62,869 nucleotides of DNA from Lachnospiraceae bacterium (GCA_024692955.1 JAILLW010000089.1:1-62869); one strand, 5' to 3'. Positions 1 to 9,025 are shown, counted from the stretch's first letter. Notes: generated from the letters alone by a model not told the origin. Made by a program: numbers and translations.

Positions 1-1
1 G

Positions 2-358
2 GGGAGCCTGCGCGGATCGAGCGAGATCGTGGCCGGCCGGATCCGCGACGAGATTCAGTCCAAGGTGACGGAAGCAGGGCTGGAGATCCTGGAAGCGCGC
101 ATCACATATCTGGCCTATGCGCCGGAGATCGCGGCTGTGATGCTGCAGCGGCAACAGGCGTCTGCAATCATTGACGCCAGGAAGATGATCGTGGACGGCG
201 CAGTCGGCATGGTAGAGATGGCGCTGGACCGTTTGAACGAGGGCGGGATCGTCGATCTGGACGAGGAACGGAAAGCCGCCATGGTTTCCAACCTGCTCGT
301 GGTGCTTTGCGGCAACCATGACGCGCAGCCTGTCGTAAACTCCGGAAGCCTTTATTAA
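2..358 (+). CDS. SPFH (band 7) domain protein, C-terminal part only
   Basis: The reading frame is open from the left edge, so the gene begins outside the window and only about 118 C-terminal residues are visible. The visible part is an alanine- and glutamate-rich helical stretch ([20 protein letters not shown] followed by a [11 protein letters not shown] segment) of the kind found after the SPFH/stomatin core, where these proteins form membrane-associated oligomers. It ends with a short non-helical tail. The stop codon overlaps the next start (TAATG), so the two genes are translationally coupled. The GTG at position 29 is internal and not a real start. The DNA is clearly richer in G+C than the rsmG-mnmG genes that follow. 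The family call rests on the partial sequence and the neighbour. Confidence 0.72.
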   Translation, partial: GSLRGSSEIVAGRIRDEIQSKVTEAGLEILEARITYLAYAPEIAAVMLQRQQASAIIDARKMIVDGAVGMVEMALDRLNEGGIVDLDEERKAAMVSNLLVVLCGNHDAQPVVNSGSLY

Positions 359-555
359 TGGCTGAAAAGAAACAGGTTCCGCTCCGTTTGTCGGAAAAAC
401 TCTACTCCGAAATAGCCGCATGGGCAGAGGATGATTTCCGTTCGATCAACGGGCAGATTGAATATCTCCTTTCCGAATGTGTCCGCCAGAGAAAGAAGAA
501 CGGCCACTATACAGGAGAAGAGATTGATAAACCACCGAAACTGGATATTGAATAA
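358..555 (+). CDS. Small ribbon-helix-helix (Arc-like) protein
   Basis: This is a 65-residue protein. An N-terminal strand (KKQVPLRLSEKLYSEIAAWA) is followed by a helix with SINGQIEYLLSECVRQRKK. That matches the Arc/MetJ ribbon-helix-helix pattern of small DNA-binding dimers, where the strand enters the DNA major groove. It starts within the stop codon of the SPFH gene, so the two are co-translated. In many Clostridia a short Arc-like gene follows an SPFH gene, and database names such as HicB antitoxin or PTS subunit for such genes are probably carried-over errors. No toxin gene is visible beside it. A role as regulator or partner of the SPFH protein is inference. Confidence 0.7.
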   Translation: MAEKKQVPLRLSEKLYSEIAAWAEDDFRSINGQIEYLLSECVRQRKKNGHYTGEEIDKPPKLDIE

Positions 556-560
556 TACGA

Positions 561-600
561 AAGCCATTGTCTTTCCGGCGTACCGGATGGACAATGGCTT
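561..600. terminator. Long hairpin between convergent genes
   Basis: AAGCCATTGTC (561-571) pairs perfectly with GACAATGGCTT (590-600). Inside it, TCCGG (574-578) pairs with CCGGA (583-587) around a CGTA loop. A T-rich stretch follows on the plus strand. The hairpin lies at the end of the ribbon-helix-helix gene and touches the stop codon of the convergent hydrolase gene, so it can serve as terminator in both directions. Confidence 0.7.
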
Positions 601-1453
601 ATCTGTTTTTGATCTCGATCCTGTCAAGGATCCCGTGAATGCTTACCCCTGGATGAGTCAGATACATACGTGAAACATCTTCAATGAAAACCGGATCCGC
701 CCCGGTCTTTTTTTTGATCTTATCAATCGAATATCCCTTATCAATCATCCGGATCATTCGACTGACCAGTTCATAATGATCGGATACGGAACGTTCTTCA
801 ATACCCTGACCGGCGTTTTCCTTCTCTTCGTTTTCCGGGTCATTCCGGCATCCCGGGCCTTTTTCTTTTCTTACCGTGGTTCGGGCATGCCCGTAATATA
901 TCATGGAAGGATCCAGAGAAAGGATCTTCTCCCAGCTCTTTTCGATCTGTGTGCCCTGATGCAGTTCCAATTCATACAGAGGATTCAGATCTCCGGCAAG
1001 AGCAACTCCATTATCCAGCCAAAGCGTTATGCTGTCATCACTGTGTCCCGGCGTCGGGATGATCTTTCCAGACAGTCCGAGTTCTGTCAGGAAGCCGGGG
1101 CTTTCCTCTTCCGTTATTACCCGGACCGCTTCATCCCGTATCGGAAAAAATCTCATTCCGGGCTCTTTTTCAAAAACCGGATCCGCGTTATGCAAAAACG
1201 GTTTTTGAATATCAAGGATAACAATCTTTGCTCCATGATCAGCGATCTCCTGCGCGATACCCATATGGTCAGGATGAAAATGCGAGATCAGGATTGCATC
1301 GATCTTCTGCAGTTCTTTTCCTTTTTCGCCAAGCTCATGACAGAAATTCCGAAACGTCCCGGCCCATCCGGTGTCGAACAGAAGAATTCCTTTACTCCCC
1401 TCGACCAGATATGTATTTGTGCCGCAATACTTTAATTCCGTGATCATGATCAT
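599..1453 (-). CDS. MBL-fold metallo-hydrolase
   Basis: A metallo-beta-lactamase-fold hydrolase of 284 residues. The metal-binding signature HFHPDH is at residues 58-63, with further ligands in PTPGHSDDS (His137), AGDL (Asp155) and YYGHA (His189), so a two-metal site looks complete. The substrate cannot be told from sequence; the fold covers thioesterases, lactonases and phosphodiesterases. The C-terminal part (about 195-284) carries a charged insertion followed by a helical region. The longest frame begins with TTG at 1459, but the ATG at 1453 has an AGGG motif 6 bases upstream and is preferred. It lies just downstream of the parS cluster, where parA/parB often sit in related genomes. Confidence 0.85.
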   Translation of the reverse strand: MIMITELKYCGTNTYLVEGSKGILLFDTGWAGTFRNFCHELGEKGKELQKIDAILISHFHPDHMGIAQEIADHGAKIVILDIQKPFLHNADPVFEKEPGMRFFPIRDEAVRVITEEESPGFLTELGLSGKIIPTPGHSDDSITLWLDNGVALAGDLNPLYELELHQGTQIEKSWEKILSLDPSMIYYGHARTTVRKEKGPGCRNDPENEEKENAGQGIEERSVSDHYELVSRMIRMIDKGYSIDKIKKKTGADPVFIEDVSRMYLTHPGVSIHGILDRIEIKNR

Positions 1454-1542
1454 TTTCAACCCTGTCTTTATCAGAACGGACTGATATTTATATCGATCTG
1501 CAGGTCTATCAGTACATGTTTCACGATGTCAGATATAAATAA

Positions 1543-1558
1543 TGTTTCACGTGAAAAC
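1543..1558. promoter_or_regulatory. Near-consensus parS site
   Basis: TGTTTCACGTGAAAAC agrees with the parS consensus TGTTTCACGTGAAACA at 14 of 16 positions, keeping the central TTTCACGTGAAA. It probably forms a cluster with the perfect site 84 bp away. Confidence 0.75.
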
Positions 1559-1626
1559 TACAACTCGTGGATTTTTGAAAAATATGAACCACAAAATATT
1601 GTGGAAATAATATTCAAATCCGAAAG

Positions 1627-1642
1627 TGTTTCACGTGAAACA
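1627..1642. promoter_or_regulatory. Perfect parS site (ParB/Spo0J binding)
   Basis: TGTTTCACGTGAAACA is a 16/16 match to the consensus at which ParB loads and recruits SMC for origin segregation. It lies about 7 kb left of the putative oriC, which is the expected neighbourhood for parS in Bacillota. Confidence 0.92.
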
Positions 1643-1731
1643 ATTTTATTTATTATCAGGCGTTACTTATTACATATTACAGATCTGTAATGATACATAT
1701 GAAATATCCAATATTGATTTTATCGGATTTT

Positions 1732-2463
1732 CTAACTTTTTCTTCCCGTTTTTCCGGGTCTTCTTGGATAACGTCCCGGAGTAAGCTTCTCTTTTTTGAT
1801 AAAGAATATTTCACGTTCGATATCAAATCCCTCAATCTCATAAGAACAATGATCGGTTGAATTCGTTTTTCCTCCGAGGATCTCTATGATCTCTTTGGCA
1901 TCTTCAAGTTCATCCTTACAGTCTGCAGTCTTATATGCTGCAAATATCCCACCTGCTTTAATAAAAGGAATGCATATTTCGGAAAGTATATCCATTTTCG
2001 CAACAGCCCTTGATACAGCGAAATCATATTTTTCACGATAGGAAGGATCTTTTCCGAAATCCTCCGCTCTTCCATGGATGGCAATAATATCTTTCAGTTT
2101 CATTTGTCCGATTACTTCATTCAAAAAATCCGTTCTTTTCTTCAGAGAGTCCAGCAGTGTTACTTTCATGGAAGGATATACGATCTTTAAAGGAATACCG
2201 GGAAACCCTGCACCGGTTCCGACATCGATCAGAGAATACGGAACAGAATTAAGATCATTGATAAATAATCCGAGCGAGATACTGTCAAGGATATGCTTAT
2301 GAAGAAACTCTTCCCATTCTGTTATTGCGGTCAAATTCATTTCCTTATTTCTTTCACAGACAGCTTCATAATAGAAAATCAAAGAAAGGGCCTGTTCATC
2401 GGAAATATGAAATCCTCGATCAGCAAATACATTTATAAGTTCTTCTTTTCTATTCTCATTCAT
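1732..2463 (-). CDS. rsmG: 16S rRNA (guanine(527)-N(7))-methyltransferase
   Basis: RsmG (GidB) uses S-adenosylmethionine to methylate N7 of G527 in 16S rRNA. At 243 residues it has the normal length. The class I methyltransferase motif [17 protein letters not shown] lies at about residues 78-94, followed by the acidic strand [10 protein letters not shown] that binds the ribose of the cofactor, and [12 protein letters not shown] further on. Its start codon overlaps the mnmG stop (ATGA), as expected at the end of the rpmH operon. The Lys/Arg-rich tail ([16 protein letters not shown]) is usual for the family. Loss of this enzyme gives low-level streptomycin resistance in other bacteria. Confidence 0.96.
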   Translation of the reverse strand: MNENRKEELINVFADRGFHISDEQALSLIFYYEAVCERNKEMNLTAITEWEEFLHKHILDSISLGLFINDLNSVPYSLIDVGTGAGFPGIPLKIVYPSMKVTLLDSLKKRTDFLNEVIGQMKLKDIIAIHGRAEDFGKDPSYREKYDFAVSRAVAKMDILSEICIPFIKAGGIFAAYKTADCKDELEDAKEIIEILGGKTNSTDHCSYEIEGFDIEREIFFIKKEKLTPGRYPRRPGKTGRKS

Positions 2464-4403
2464 TCTTTATTGTCCATTCGGTTTCTTGCGGAAAGATATA
2501 CAAGGAGAACATTGATATCCGCAGGTGATACACCTGAGATCCTTGAGGCCTGCCCGATCGAAACAGGTCGGATATCTTTTAGTTTCTGTCTTGCTTCAAG
2601 TCTAAGACTTTCCACATCATCATAATCGATATTTTCCGGAATCTTCTTCTTTTCCGTCTTTTTAAACTGTTCAACCTGCTTATTCTGTCTTTCGATATAT
2701 CCTTCATATTTAATCTCGATCTCCACCTGGTCGATTATCGTATCCGGAAGTTGAGGCCGGTCTTTATCGATCGGAGCAAGCAAACGATAATCGAGTTCCG
2801 CTCTTCCCATCAGATCCGCAATGGAAACTCCTTTTGTAAGAAGAGCACTTCCATGTGAAGAAAGAAATTCCTGCACCATGGCACTTCCTCCTACCATAGT
2901 ACATTTCAACCGCTTGATCTCATTTTCAATCATCTCCTTTTTCCGGCAAAGATCAGAATATTCTTCTTTGGAAATAAGCCCGACTTCATATCCGATCTTC
3001 CGAAGACGCAGGTCCGCATTATCCTGTCTTAAAAGAAGACGATATTCCGCGCGGGAAGTCATCATCCGGTAAGGTTCAAAGTTTTCCTTTGTTACAAGGT
3101 CATCGATCAGTACTCCGATATAAGCTTCGGAACGATCCAGTGTGATCTCGGAACGTCCCAGCGCATATAGGGAAGCATTGATACCGGCAATCAGCCCCTG
3201 TCCGGCAGCTTCTTCATATCCGCTGCTTCCGTTAAACTGTCCGCCCGCATAAAGTCCTGCAACATCTTTAAATCGAAGTGTTGCATAAAGCTGATTCGGA
3301 TCGATACAGTCATATTCGATCGCGTATGCATTTTTTACGATCCTGCAGTTTTCAAGTCCTGGTACCGTGCGATACATTGCGACCTGAACATCCTCCGGAA
3401 GAGAAGAAGACATACCGGAAAGATACATTTCATTCGTCGAAAGTCCTTCCGGTTCTATGAAAACCTGATGTCTTTTCTTTTCCGAAAAACGTACTACCTT
3501 ATCTTCAATGGAAGGACAGTATCTGGGTCCGGTTCCTTCGATCACTCCCGCATAGATCGGAGAACGATCAAGATTTTTTCTTATGATCTCATGCGTCCTT
3601 TCATTTGTATAAGTAAGATAGCAGGAAACCTGTTCTTTCTGGATCGAATCCGGATCTGTGCTGAAGGAAAAAGGCGTGATCCTTTCATCACCTTTCTGCT
3701 CCTCCATCTTCGAATAATCAAGGGACCTTCCGTCCATTCTTGCCGGAGTACCTGTTTTAAATCGTCTTAGAGATATACCCATTTCTTTCAGGGAATCCGA
3801 AAGATGCGTCGCTGCCTGAAGTCCGTTCGGACCCGTATAGGTGATCGCCTCTCCGGTCAGACATCTTGCATTCAGATAAGTTCCAGTACAGATCACGACC
3901 GCTTTACAAAGATAGGTGGTTCCGGTATAGGTACGAAGTCCGATGATCTTTTTTGACGGTTTTCCGTAAGGTGCTTCATCCTTATTCTCTTCCCAGAGAA
4001 GCTCACATACTTCAGCCTGTTTGATCGTCAGATTATCCTGATTTTCCAGGGTCTTTCGCATTTCACGTGAATAATCCGCCTTATCCGCCTGTGCGCGAAG
4101 AGAATGAACTGCAGGACCCTTGGATTCATTCAGCATCTTTGACTGAATAAAAGTCTTATCGATGTTCTTTCCCATTTCTCCGCCGAGCGCGTCAACTTCC
4201 CTTACGATGTGACCCTTTGAAGATCCTCCTATGTTCGGATTGCAGGGCATCAGGGCAATGCTTTCGACGGACACGGTAAAGATCACGGTGGATAGTCCAA
4301 GTCGTGCGGAAGCAAGAGCCGCTTCACATCCGGCATGTCCTGCACCGATCACACAGATATCAGTCTTTTCAATTAAGCTGTTTTTCAAGGTATTTTCGTT
4401 CAT
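2460..4403 (-). CDS. mnmG: tRNA uridine-5-carboxymethylaminomethyl(34) synthesis enzyme MnmG
   Basis: MnmG (GidA) is the FAD-dependent partner of MnmE. Together they build the cmnm5 group on the wobble uridine of several tRNAs. At 647 residues it is full length. The Rossmann motif [15 protein letters not shown] lies at about residues 17-31, and the family signature [13 protein letters not shown] follows. The C-terminal helical domain that contacts MnmE and tRNA is intact. It lies 18 bp after mnmE and overlaps rsmG by 4 bp. A TTTCACGTGAA core resembling parS lies inside the gene at about 4061-4071, but it is only a 12/16 match. Confidence 0.97.
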   Translation of the reverse strand: MNENTLKNSLIEKTDICVIGAGHAGCEAALASARLGLSTVIFTVSVESIALMPCNPNIGGSSKGHIVREVDALGGEMGKNIDKTFIQSKMLNESKGPAVHSLRAQADKADYSREMRKTLENQDNLTIKQAEVCELLWEENKDEAPYGKPSKKIIGLRTYTGTTYLCKAVVICTGTYLNARCLTGEAITYTGPNGLQAATHLSDSLKEMGISLRRFKTGTPARMDGRSLDYSKMEEQKGDERITPFSFSTDPDSIQKEQVSCYLTYTNERTHEIIRKNLDRSPIYAGVIEGTGPRYCPSIEDKVVRFSEKKRHQVFIEPEGLSTNEMYLSGMSSSLPEDVQVAMYRTVPGLENCRIVKNAYAIEYDCIDPNQLYATLRFKDVAGLYAGGQFNGSSGYEEAAGQGLIAGINASLYALGRSEITLDRSEAYIGVLIDDLVTKENFEPYRMMTSRAEYRLLLRQDNADLRLRKIGYEVGLISKEEYSDLCRKKEMIENEIKRLKCTMVGGSAMVQEFLSSHGSALLTKGVSIADLMGRAELDYRLLAPIDKDRPQLPDTIIDQVEIEIKYEGYIERQNKQVEQFKKTEKKKIPENIDYDDVESLRLEARQKLKDIRPVSIGQASRISGVSPADINVLLVYLSARNRMDNKE

Positions 4404-4421
4404 ACGATGTCCTGATATGCA

Positions 4422-5843
4422 TTATTTTCCCATACAGAATTCGGAAAAGATCCGTTCTGCCACATCATCACCGATCTCTTCTCCTGTCACATGACCGAGA
4501 AAAGTATAGGCATTTCTCAGATCAATGGTATAAAAATCCTCAGGAAGTCCGTTGTTTATTGCATCAAGAACATGATCCAGAGAATTCAGAGCATTTTCAA
4601 GCGCTTCCTTCTGTCTCAGATTTGCGACAGGCGCTTCCCTGTCATAATCGATCTTTCCGCTCAAAAAAAGTTCATTCACTTCTTTCTTAAGATCTTCGAT
4701 CCCTTCTCCGGTCTCCGCTGAAATCTTAATGACCGGATATTTTTCCTTAAGCATGGAAATGAGTTCCGAAAGATCGCATGCCTGCTTCAGATCGCTCTTA
4801 TTATATAACACAAGACATCTGCGCTCCCTGCCGGCTTTAGTCTCACCGGCCTTATCTTCTTCTCCTGTGAGAAATGAAATGATCTTTCTGTCATCTTCAT
4901 CCAAAGGAACGGAAGAATCCGTTACATAAAGGATAAGGTCCGCATCCTTTGCGTTTGAAAGAGCCTTTTCGATGCCGATCTTCTCGATCCTGTCATCCGT
5001 TTCACGTATTCCGGCCGTATCAAGTATCCTTAGTATCGCATCGCCGAGCTGCACGGAAGCTTCGATCACATCTCTCGTGGTACCAGGAATATCCGTTACG
5101 ATTGCTTTCTCATAACCGGCCAGAAGATTCATCACAGATGACTTTCCCGCATTCGGTTTTCCGAGGATAACGGTATTGATCCCTTCTTTCAGGATCCTTC
5201 CGTCCTCATATTGATCGATCATTTTTCGGATCCGTTTTGAAATATCCATAATCGTTTCGGATAGTTTTTCGGAATATCCCGTAAGATCATAATGCTCCGG
5301 ATCATCAAGTGCTGCTTCAATAAAGGCCGTTTCATGCAGGATGGCATCTCTTAAGGAAAGGATCTCCCTATAAAGCTTTCCTCTTAAAACGGAAACCGAC
5401 GATCGAAGGGCCTGTTCGGAAGAAGAAGAGATCACATCCATAACCGCTTCCGCTTCGGAAAGATCGATCCTTCCGTTTAAAAATGCTCTTTTCGTGAATT
5501 CTCCCGGCTCAGCCAGACGTGCGCCGGCCTTAATGCAAAGCTCCAGAGCCTTTTTTACGACGAAGACACCCCCATGAGTATTGATCTCAACGGTATCTTC
5601 CGCCGTATAACTCTTCGGAGCTCTGAAACAGGAAACCAGGATTTCATCAAGAATTTCTTCTCCATTGAAAAGAAAGCCATAACGGATCGTATGGCTTTCC
5701 ATGTTCAGAATAAAATGTTCTTTTTTCGCGTTTACGACAATACGGTCAGCGATCTTTATCGCATCATGGCCGCTGATTCGGACGATCCCGATTGCGGACT
5801 CCGAAAGTGATGTCGCAATCGCCGCAATGGTATCAGTCTCCAT
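4422..5843 (-). CDS. mnmE: tRNA modification GTPase MnmE
   Basis: MnmE (TrmE) is the dynamin-like GTPase that supplies the formyl-tetrahydrofolate-dependent half of the cmnm5U34 reaction. The G1 motif is GKPNAGKSS, the G2/G3 region reads DIPGTTRDV then DTAG, and NKSD is G4. The protein ends in the essential Cys motif CMGK. I chose the ATG at 5843 (473 residues) because homologues start near DTIAAIAT; it overlaps jag by 11 bp. A longer frame starts at GTG 5900 or ATG 5894 and has a better ribosome site (GGAAGG), giving up to 492 residues, so the true start is uncertain. Confidence 0.95.
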   Translation of the reverse strand: METDTIAAIATSLSESAIGIVRISGHDAIKIADRIVVNAKKEHFILNMESHTIRYGFLFNGEEILDEILVSCFRAPKSYTAEDTVEINTHGGVFVVKKALELCIKAGARLAEPGEFTKRAFLNGRIDLSEAEAVMDVISSSSEQALRSSVSVLRGKLYREILSLRDAILHETAFIEAALDDPEHYDLTGYSEKLSETIMDISKRIRKMIDQYEDGRILKEGINTVILGKPNAGKSSVMNLLAGYEKAIVTDIPGTTRDVIEASVQLGDAILRILDTAGIRETDDRIEKIGIEKALSNAKDADLILYVTDSSVPLDEDDRKIISFLTGEEDKAGETKAGRERRCLVLYNKSDLKQACDLSELISMLKEKYPVIKISAETGEGIEDLKKEVNELFLSGKIDYDREAPVANLRQKEALENALNSLDHVLDAINNGLPEDFYTIDLRNAYTFLGHVTGEEIGDDVAERIFSEFCMGK

Positions 5844-6534
5844 TGGAATCGTTTCGATAATTGTTCCTTCCGTATGAACCGCGCCTGTCACCATGATCAC
5901 CGTATCCTTCCGTCTTCTTGGGAACGATCACGACTTTCCGGTAAGGCTCTTCGCCTTCCGAATGTGTGGTAACGAATTTATCATTCTGAAGAGTCGAATG
6001 GATCACTCTTCTTTCATAGGGATTCATAGGCTCAAGAACTACCTGACGATGGGTCCTTTTTACCTTTGAAGCCATATTCTTTGCAAGATTTTCAAGTGTC
6101 TGACGACGGCGGCTCCGATAATCCTCGGTATCAATCCTTACGTGGATCTTTTCTTCCGTATTCTTGTTTACTACAAGATTTACGAGATACTGAAGCGCGT
6201 CGAGAGTCTGTCCTCTTTTTCCGATCAGAGAACCCATATTGTCGCCGGTCAGTTCAATATCAAGAGATTTTTCGGTCTCATCATATTTGATCTCGGTCTT
6301 AACTTCCATGCCCATTGCACCGAATACTTCATCAAGAAAATCCTTTGCGGTATTGTCTGCTCCGGACTTAATCCTTGCCTTTATCACGGCAGGTTTGGAT
6401 CCGATCCCGAGAAAACCGGAATTTCCTTCATCTTCCACGATATATTCAAGTTTATCTCTGGAGATCATAAATTTCGAACATGCTTCGATGACCGCGTCAT
6501 CAATCGTTTTTCCGCTGAATTCCGTATAATCCAT
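5833..6534 (-). CDS. jag: RNA-binding protein Jag/KhpB (SpoIIIJ-associated)
   Basis: A 233-residue RNA-binding protein with the usual three-part layout: an N-terminal Jag domain (MDYTEFSGKTIDDAVIEAC), a KH domain with SLIGKRGQTLDALQYL, and a C-terminal R3H domain containing RRRQTLENLAKNMA and NPYERRVIH. In other Bacillota it pairs with KhpA and affects cell envelope genes post-transcriptionally. The start at 6534 follows GGGAG by a few bases; the 22 residues upstream in frame overlap yidC and look non-coding. The C-terminal tail is Gly/Arg/Asn-rich. It lies directly after yidC, the standard yidC-jag pairing. Confidence 0.95.
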   Translation of the reverse strand: MDYTEFSGKTIDDAVIEACSKFMISRDKLEYIVEDEGNSGFLGIGSKPAVIKARIKSGADNTAKDFLDEVFGAMGMEVKTEIKYDETEKSLDIELTGDNMGSLIGKRGQTLDALQYLVNLVVNKNTEEKIHVRIDTEDYRSRRRQTLENLAKNMASKVKRTHRQVVLEPMNPYERRVIHSTLQNDKFVTTHSEGEEPYRKVVIVPKKTEGYGDHGDRRGSYGRNNYRNDSNGD

Positions 6535-6547
6535 TTTTTTCTCTCCC

Positions 6548-7894
6548 TTATTGATTATTATTCTCGTTATAATCCCGTACCATGTTTGCTTTAGCGGCAA
6601 TACTTCCGGGTTTGTACTTCTTCTGTGTACCCGAACTGCTCTCCATTGCGTCTTCGAGAGCCTTATCCTGGGCTTTTCCCGATACCGGTTTTACGGAAGC
6701 TTTCTCGGACATCGATCTTTTCTGACCTGATGGTTTCGAAGGTGCGGCAATGTTTTTCGTGTTCATGGTCGCGTAACTGTTTACCTTACTCGGATCGATT
6801 CCCTTTTTGATCAGTTTCTCTTTGCGTTTTTCCTCATTCTTCTTTACGAGTTCATCCACATCGATCTTGTCGATCTGCTTATTGATCACGATCTGCTGAA
6901 TGCTTCGGATCACGGCACCCGCTATCCAGTAGATACCGATACCGGTTGAAAATGAAAAACAGAATACCGCAGACATGATCGGCATAAAAGTATTCATCAT
7001 CTTCATGGACTGCTGCATGGAAGACTGGGAATCCGACTGATTGGAATTATCCGACTGCTGAGGCATCAGCTTTGTATTGATCCACTGGGTAGCGGCAGCA
7101 AGAAGAGGGATCATTACCGCAGCGATAATCAGTCCCCACTGTTTTCCGTCAGCGTTGTTCCATGCGGAAGCAATGATGTTTGAAGGTGAATTTGAAAGAT
7201 TCATTCCAAGGAAATAGTTGTATTCCTTGATCTTTGCAAGAGCGCTCAAACTGTCGGAAGCGGTGCCCGCGTATTTCGTAAGATCCGCTTCGTTCATACT
7301 GTTCAGAACATCGATCACCGCATTCAGTTCATTTCCTTCAATATCAAAATTCTTGAGATAAGGAGCTGCGGATTTGATCGTCTTGATCTCTTCAACAAGT
7401 CCGTTTGCGATCACCGATCTTGCAACAACTTCAAACTGAGTCTTTAATGTTGCGATATATGCCGGCATGGAATAAATGACCCTGTAAAGAGCAAACAGGA
7501 TCGGCATCTGGATCAGAAGCTGAACACAGGAACCCGAAGGAGATACGCCATACTTTGCGTAAACAGCCTTTGTCTCCTGATTCATGGCCATCATGGATTC
7601 ATTGTCCTGCTTTCCTTTATAACGGGCCTGAACCGCCTGCAGTTCGGGGTTCATTTTTGCGGAAAGCTTGCTGAACTTCTGCTGTTTGATCGTAAGAGGG
7701 GTCAAACAGAGATAAATGACAAGAGTAAACAGGATAATCGCCAGTCCGATCAGACCTTTATCGAAACTGCCGAGTATCTTGTCCAGAAAAATAAAGATTG
7801 CGTTGATGATCGGACCGAGAATGAATTTTGCGATAGGTCCGAGGATCTTTCCCTGATAAGTAGTTAATAATATTCCTGACAACTGTACGATCAA
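6548..7894 (-). CDS. yidC: Membrane protein insertase YidC/OxaA
   Basis: YidC inserts and folds membrane proteins, alone or with SecYEG. The 448 residues include membrane segments near residues 12-35, 45-72 and 120-140, then two or three more between about 245 and 340. The cytosolic loop NPELQAVQARYKGKQDNES between the second and third segments is typical. The region between about 160 and 245 is longer than in Bacillus SpoIIIJ, and the C-terminal tail is long, basic and Ser/Lys-rich. There is no ATG start: the frame opens with TTG at 7894, directly behind GAAAGGG; a second TTG at 7882 has better spacing. Membership of the rpmH operon is clear. Confidence 0.95.
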   Translation of the reverse strand: MIVQLSGILLTTYQGKILGPIAKFILGPIINAIFIFLDKILGSFDKGLIGLAIILFTLVIYLCLTPLTIKQQKFSKLSAKMNPELQAVQARYKGKQDNESMMAMNQETKAVYAKYGVSPSGSCVQLLIQMPILFALYRVIYSMPAYIATLKTQFEVVARSVIANGLVEEIKTIKSAAPYLKNFDIEGNELNAVIDVLNSMNEADLTKYAGTASDSLSALAKIKEYNYFLGMNLSNSPSNIIASAWNNADGKQWGLIIAAVMIPLLAAATQWINTKLMPQQSDNSNQSDSQSSMQQSMKMMNTFMPIMSAVFCFSFSTGIGIYWIAGAVIRSIQQIVINKQIDKIDVDELVKKNEEKRKEKLIKKGIDPSKVNSYATMNTKNIAAPSKPSGQKRSMSEKASVKPVSGKAQDKALEDAMESSSGTQKKYKPGSIAAKANMVRDYNENNNQ

Positions 7895-7919
7895 CCCTTT
7901 CTATATTTTACAGAAAAAG

Positions 7920-8129
7920 TCAGGGAACAGGATCATACCCTCCCTTTGAAAAAGGATTGCAGCGTAATATTCTCCAAAAGGCCAGTAAACCGCCCTTTAT
8001 CACTCCGTATTTTTCCACTGCTTCAAGACCGTATTCCGAGCAGGTCGGTATATAAGGACATTTTGTCCTTTTCAACGGTGAAAGATATTTTCTGTAAAAT
8101 TTAATCAAACCAATTAACAGTCTCTTCAT
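7920..8129 (-). CDS. yidD: Membrane protein insertion efficiency factor YidD
   Basis: A 69-residue protein of the YidD family, thought to assist YidC-dependent insertion near the inner face of the membrane. The family signature [20 protein letters not shown] and the ending [17 protein letters not shown] are intact, with the conserved cysteines. It lies 9 bp after rnpA and just before yidC, the standard order. No strong ribosome site precedes the ATG, so translation is probably coupled to rnpA. Confidence 0.95.
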   Translation of the reverse strand: MKRLLIGLIKFYRKYLSPLKRTKCPYIPTCSEYGLEAVEKYGVIKGGLLAFWRILRCNPFSKGGYDPVP

Positions 8130-8138
8130 AACGGGATA

Positions 8139-8483
8139 CTAAGATCCGGGCTTCATGATCCTGTGAAGCCGCATTAAGTGCATTAACGCACTTTCCATTT
8201 CCTTATAGGAAACGGCCGAGGCACTGCCTCTTACCACAACTGCAATGTCTAAACCACTATTAAACATGTTCTCGTGCAGGCGGTAGCTTTCTCTTAATAA
8301 TCTTTTACATCTGTGACGGACTACGCTGTTTCCTACCTTTTTACTTACACTGATTCCGAATCTGTTTATTGCTTTGTCGTTTTCCCTGATGTACATCACC
8401 AAATACCGGTTGGCTTTGGATCTGCCGTTTTGATAAACATCCGAAAACTGTTTCGAATCGCGCAGTCTTTCCGTAAATTTCAT
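8139..8483 (-). CDS. rnpA: Ribonuclease P protein component
   Basis: The protein subunit of RNase P, which matures tRNA 5' ends. At 114 residues it is of normal length. The family motif is present as GISVSKKVGNSVVRHRCKRL with the usual basic helix (RHRCKRLLRESYR). The start MKFTERL at 8483 fits the family; an in-frame TTG 12 bases upstream is less likely. A hairpin between rpmH and rnpA (8497-8518) probably reduces read-through, so that less RnpA than L34 is made. Confidence 0.95.
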   Translation of the reverse strand: MKFTERLRDSKQFSDVYQNGRSKANRYLVMYIRENDKAINRFGISVSKKVGNSVVRHRCKRLLRESYRLHENMFNSGLDIAVVVRGSASAVSYKEMESALMHLMRLHRIMKPGS

Positions 8484-8496
8484 TTTACGTAGCAAA

Positions 8497-8518
8497 AAGC
8501 CACTTGTGGAAGTGGCTT
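8497..8518 (-). terminator. Hairpin between rpmH and rnpA (partial terminator)
   Basis: On the minus strand a perfect 9-bp stem (AAGCCACTT with AAGTGGCTT) and 4-base loop is followed by a short TTTTT run. It overlaps the last bases of rpmH. The position suggests attenuation between the highly expressed L34 gene and the rest of the operon. Confidence 0.7.
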
Positions 8519-8651
8519 ATGCAGATAATCTTTTTCTTCCTTTTGCACGTCTGGCCGCTAAAACCTTACGACCGCCCGGAGTACTCATTCTGGCTCTGAA
8601 GCCATGTACCTTGGATCTTTGCCTTTTCTTGGGCTGAAAGGTCATTTTCAT
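8517..8651 (-). CDS. rpmH: 50S ribosomal protein L34
   Basis: A 44-residue, strongly basic protein: [18 protein letters not shown], then [20 protein letters not shown], then RKRLSA. This is the textbook L34 sequence. The ribosome site AAAAGGAGG lies 9 bases upstream of the ATG at 8651, and a near-perfect sigma-A promoter lies 40 bp further up. It is the first gene of the leftward operon facing the origin. Confidence 0.98.
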   Translation of the reverse strand: MKMTFQPKKRQRSKVHGFRARMSTPGGRKVLAARRAKGRKRLSA

Positions 8652-8689
8652 GTCGAACACCTCCTTTTCCAAAGGAAAACAACACACCG

Positions 8690-8719
8690 ATTATAATGGA
8701 TGAATTCAGAGAATGTCAA
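8690..8719 (-). promoter_or_regulatory. Sigma-A promoter of the rpmH operon
   Basis: On the minus strand TTGACA (8719-8714) and TATAAT (8695-8690) are separated by 18 bp. Both hexamers are perfect. It is the only promoter I can see for the rpmH-to-rsmG block. Confidence 0.88.
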
Positions 8720-8843
8720 GCAAATTGAAGACGCACAATATCAAGTATTTTTTTAAAAAATTTTTGTTTCAATATTTGGTGTTTTATGTATTTGAAAATA
8801 CTAAATGTAGTAATATCAACATTTATGTCAAATTAACATAAAT

Positions 8844-8852
8844 TTATTCACA
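8844..8852 (+). promoter_or_regulatory. DnaA box
   Basis: TTATTCACA fits TTATNCACA exactly. It adjoins the AT-rich tract and faces the box at 8856-8864. Confidence 0.8.
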
Positions 8853-8855
8853 ATT

Positions 8856-8864
8856 TGTGGATAA
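8856..8864 (-). promoter_or_regulatory. DnaA box (perfect)
   Basis: TGTGGATAA on the plus strand is the complement of the consensus TTATCCACA. A second copy with one mismatch (GGTGGATAA, 8868-8876) follows 12 bp away in the same orientation. Confidence 0.85.
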
Positions 8865-9025
8865 GTTGGTGGATAAAATCGGGATTTCGGATCTCTTTAC
8901 AATATTTATCATTGTTTATCTGTTCATTTTCATTAACCACAAACGAAGCGAAAAACAGATTATGAAAAATAGTTATGTTTACTTTTAAACGTTTTACAAA
9001 AACGTATATCACCGGTATTTCACAT

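Larger units (their letters stand above)
1454..1731. other. Non-coding gap carrying the parS sites
   Basis: These 278 bp between rsmG and the hydrolase hold no plausible gene. They are AT-rich and contain one exact and one near-exact parS palindrome (listed separately) plus a half-site TGTTTCACGA at 1517-1526. Any promoter for the hydrolase must also lie here; a TATAAA-like element is present on the minus strand, but I could not pair it with a convincing -35. Confidence 0.6.

Noticed and set aside
4059-4074. A further parS-like site inside mnmG
   Set aside because: The core TTTCACGTGAA is present but only 12 of 16 bases match, and the sequence is constrained by coding; kept only as a note.
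8740-8865. A run of DnaA-trio repeats beside the DnaA boxes
   Set aside because: Only isolated TAG/TAA triplets were seen, not a periodic run next to a box, so no claim is made.
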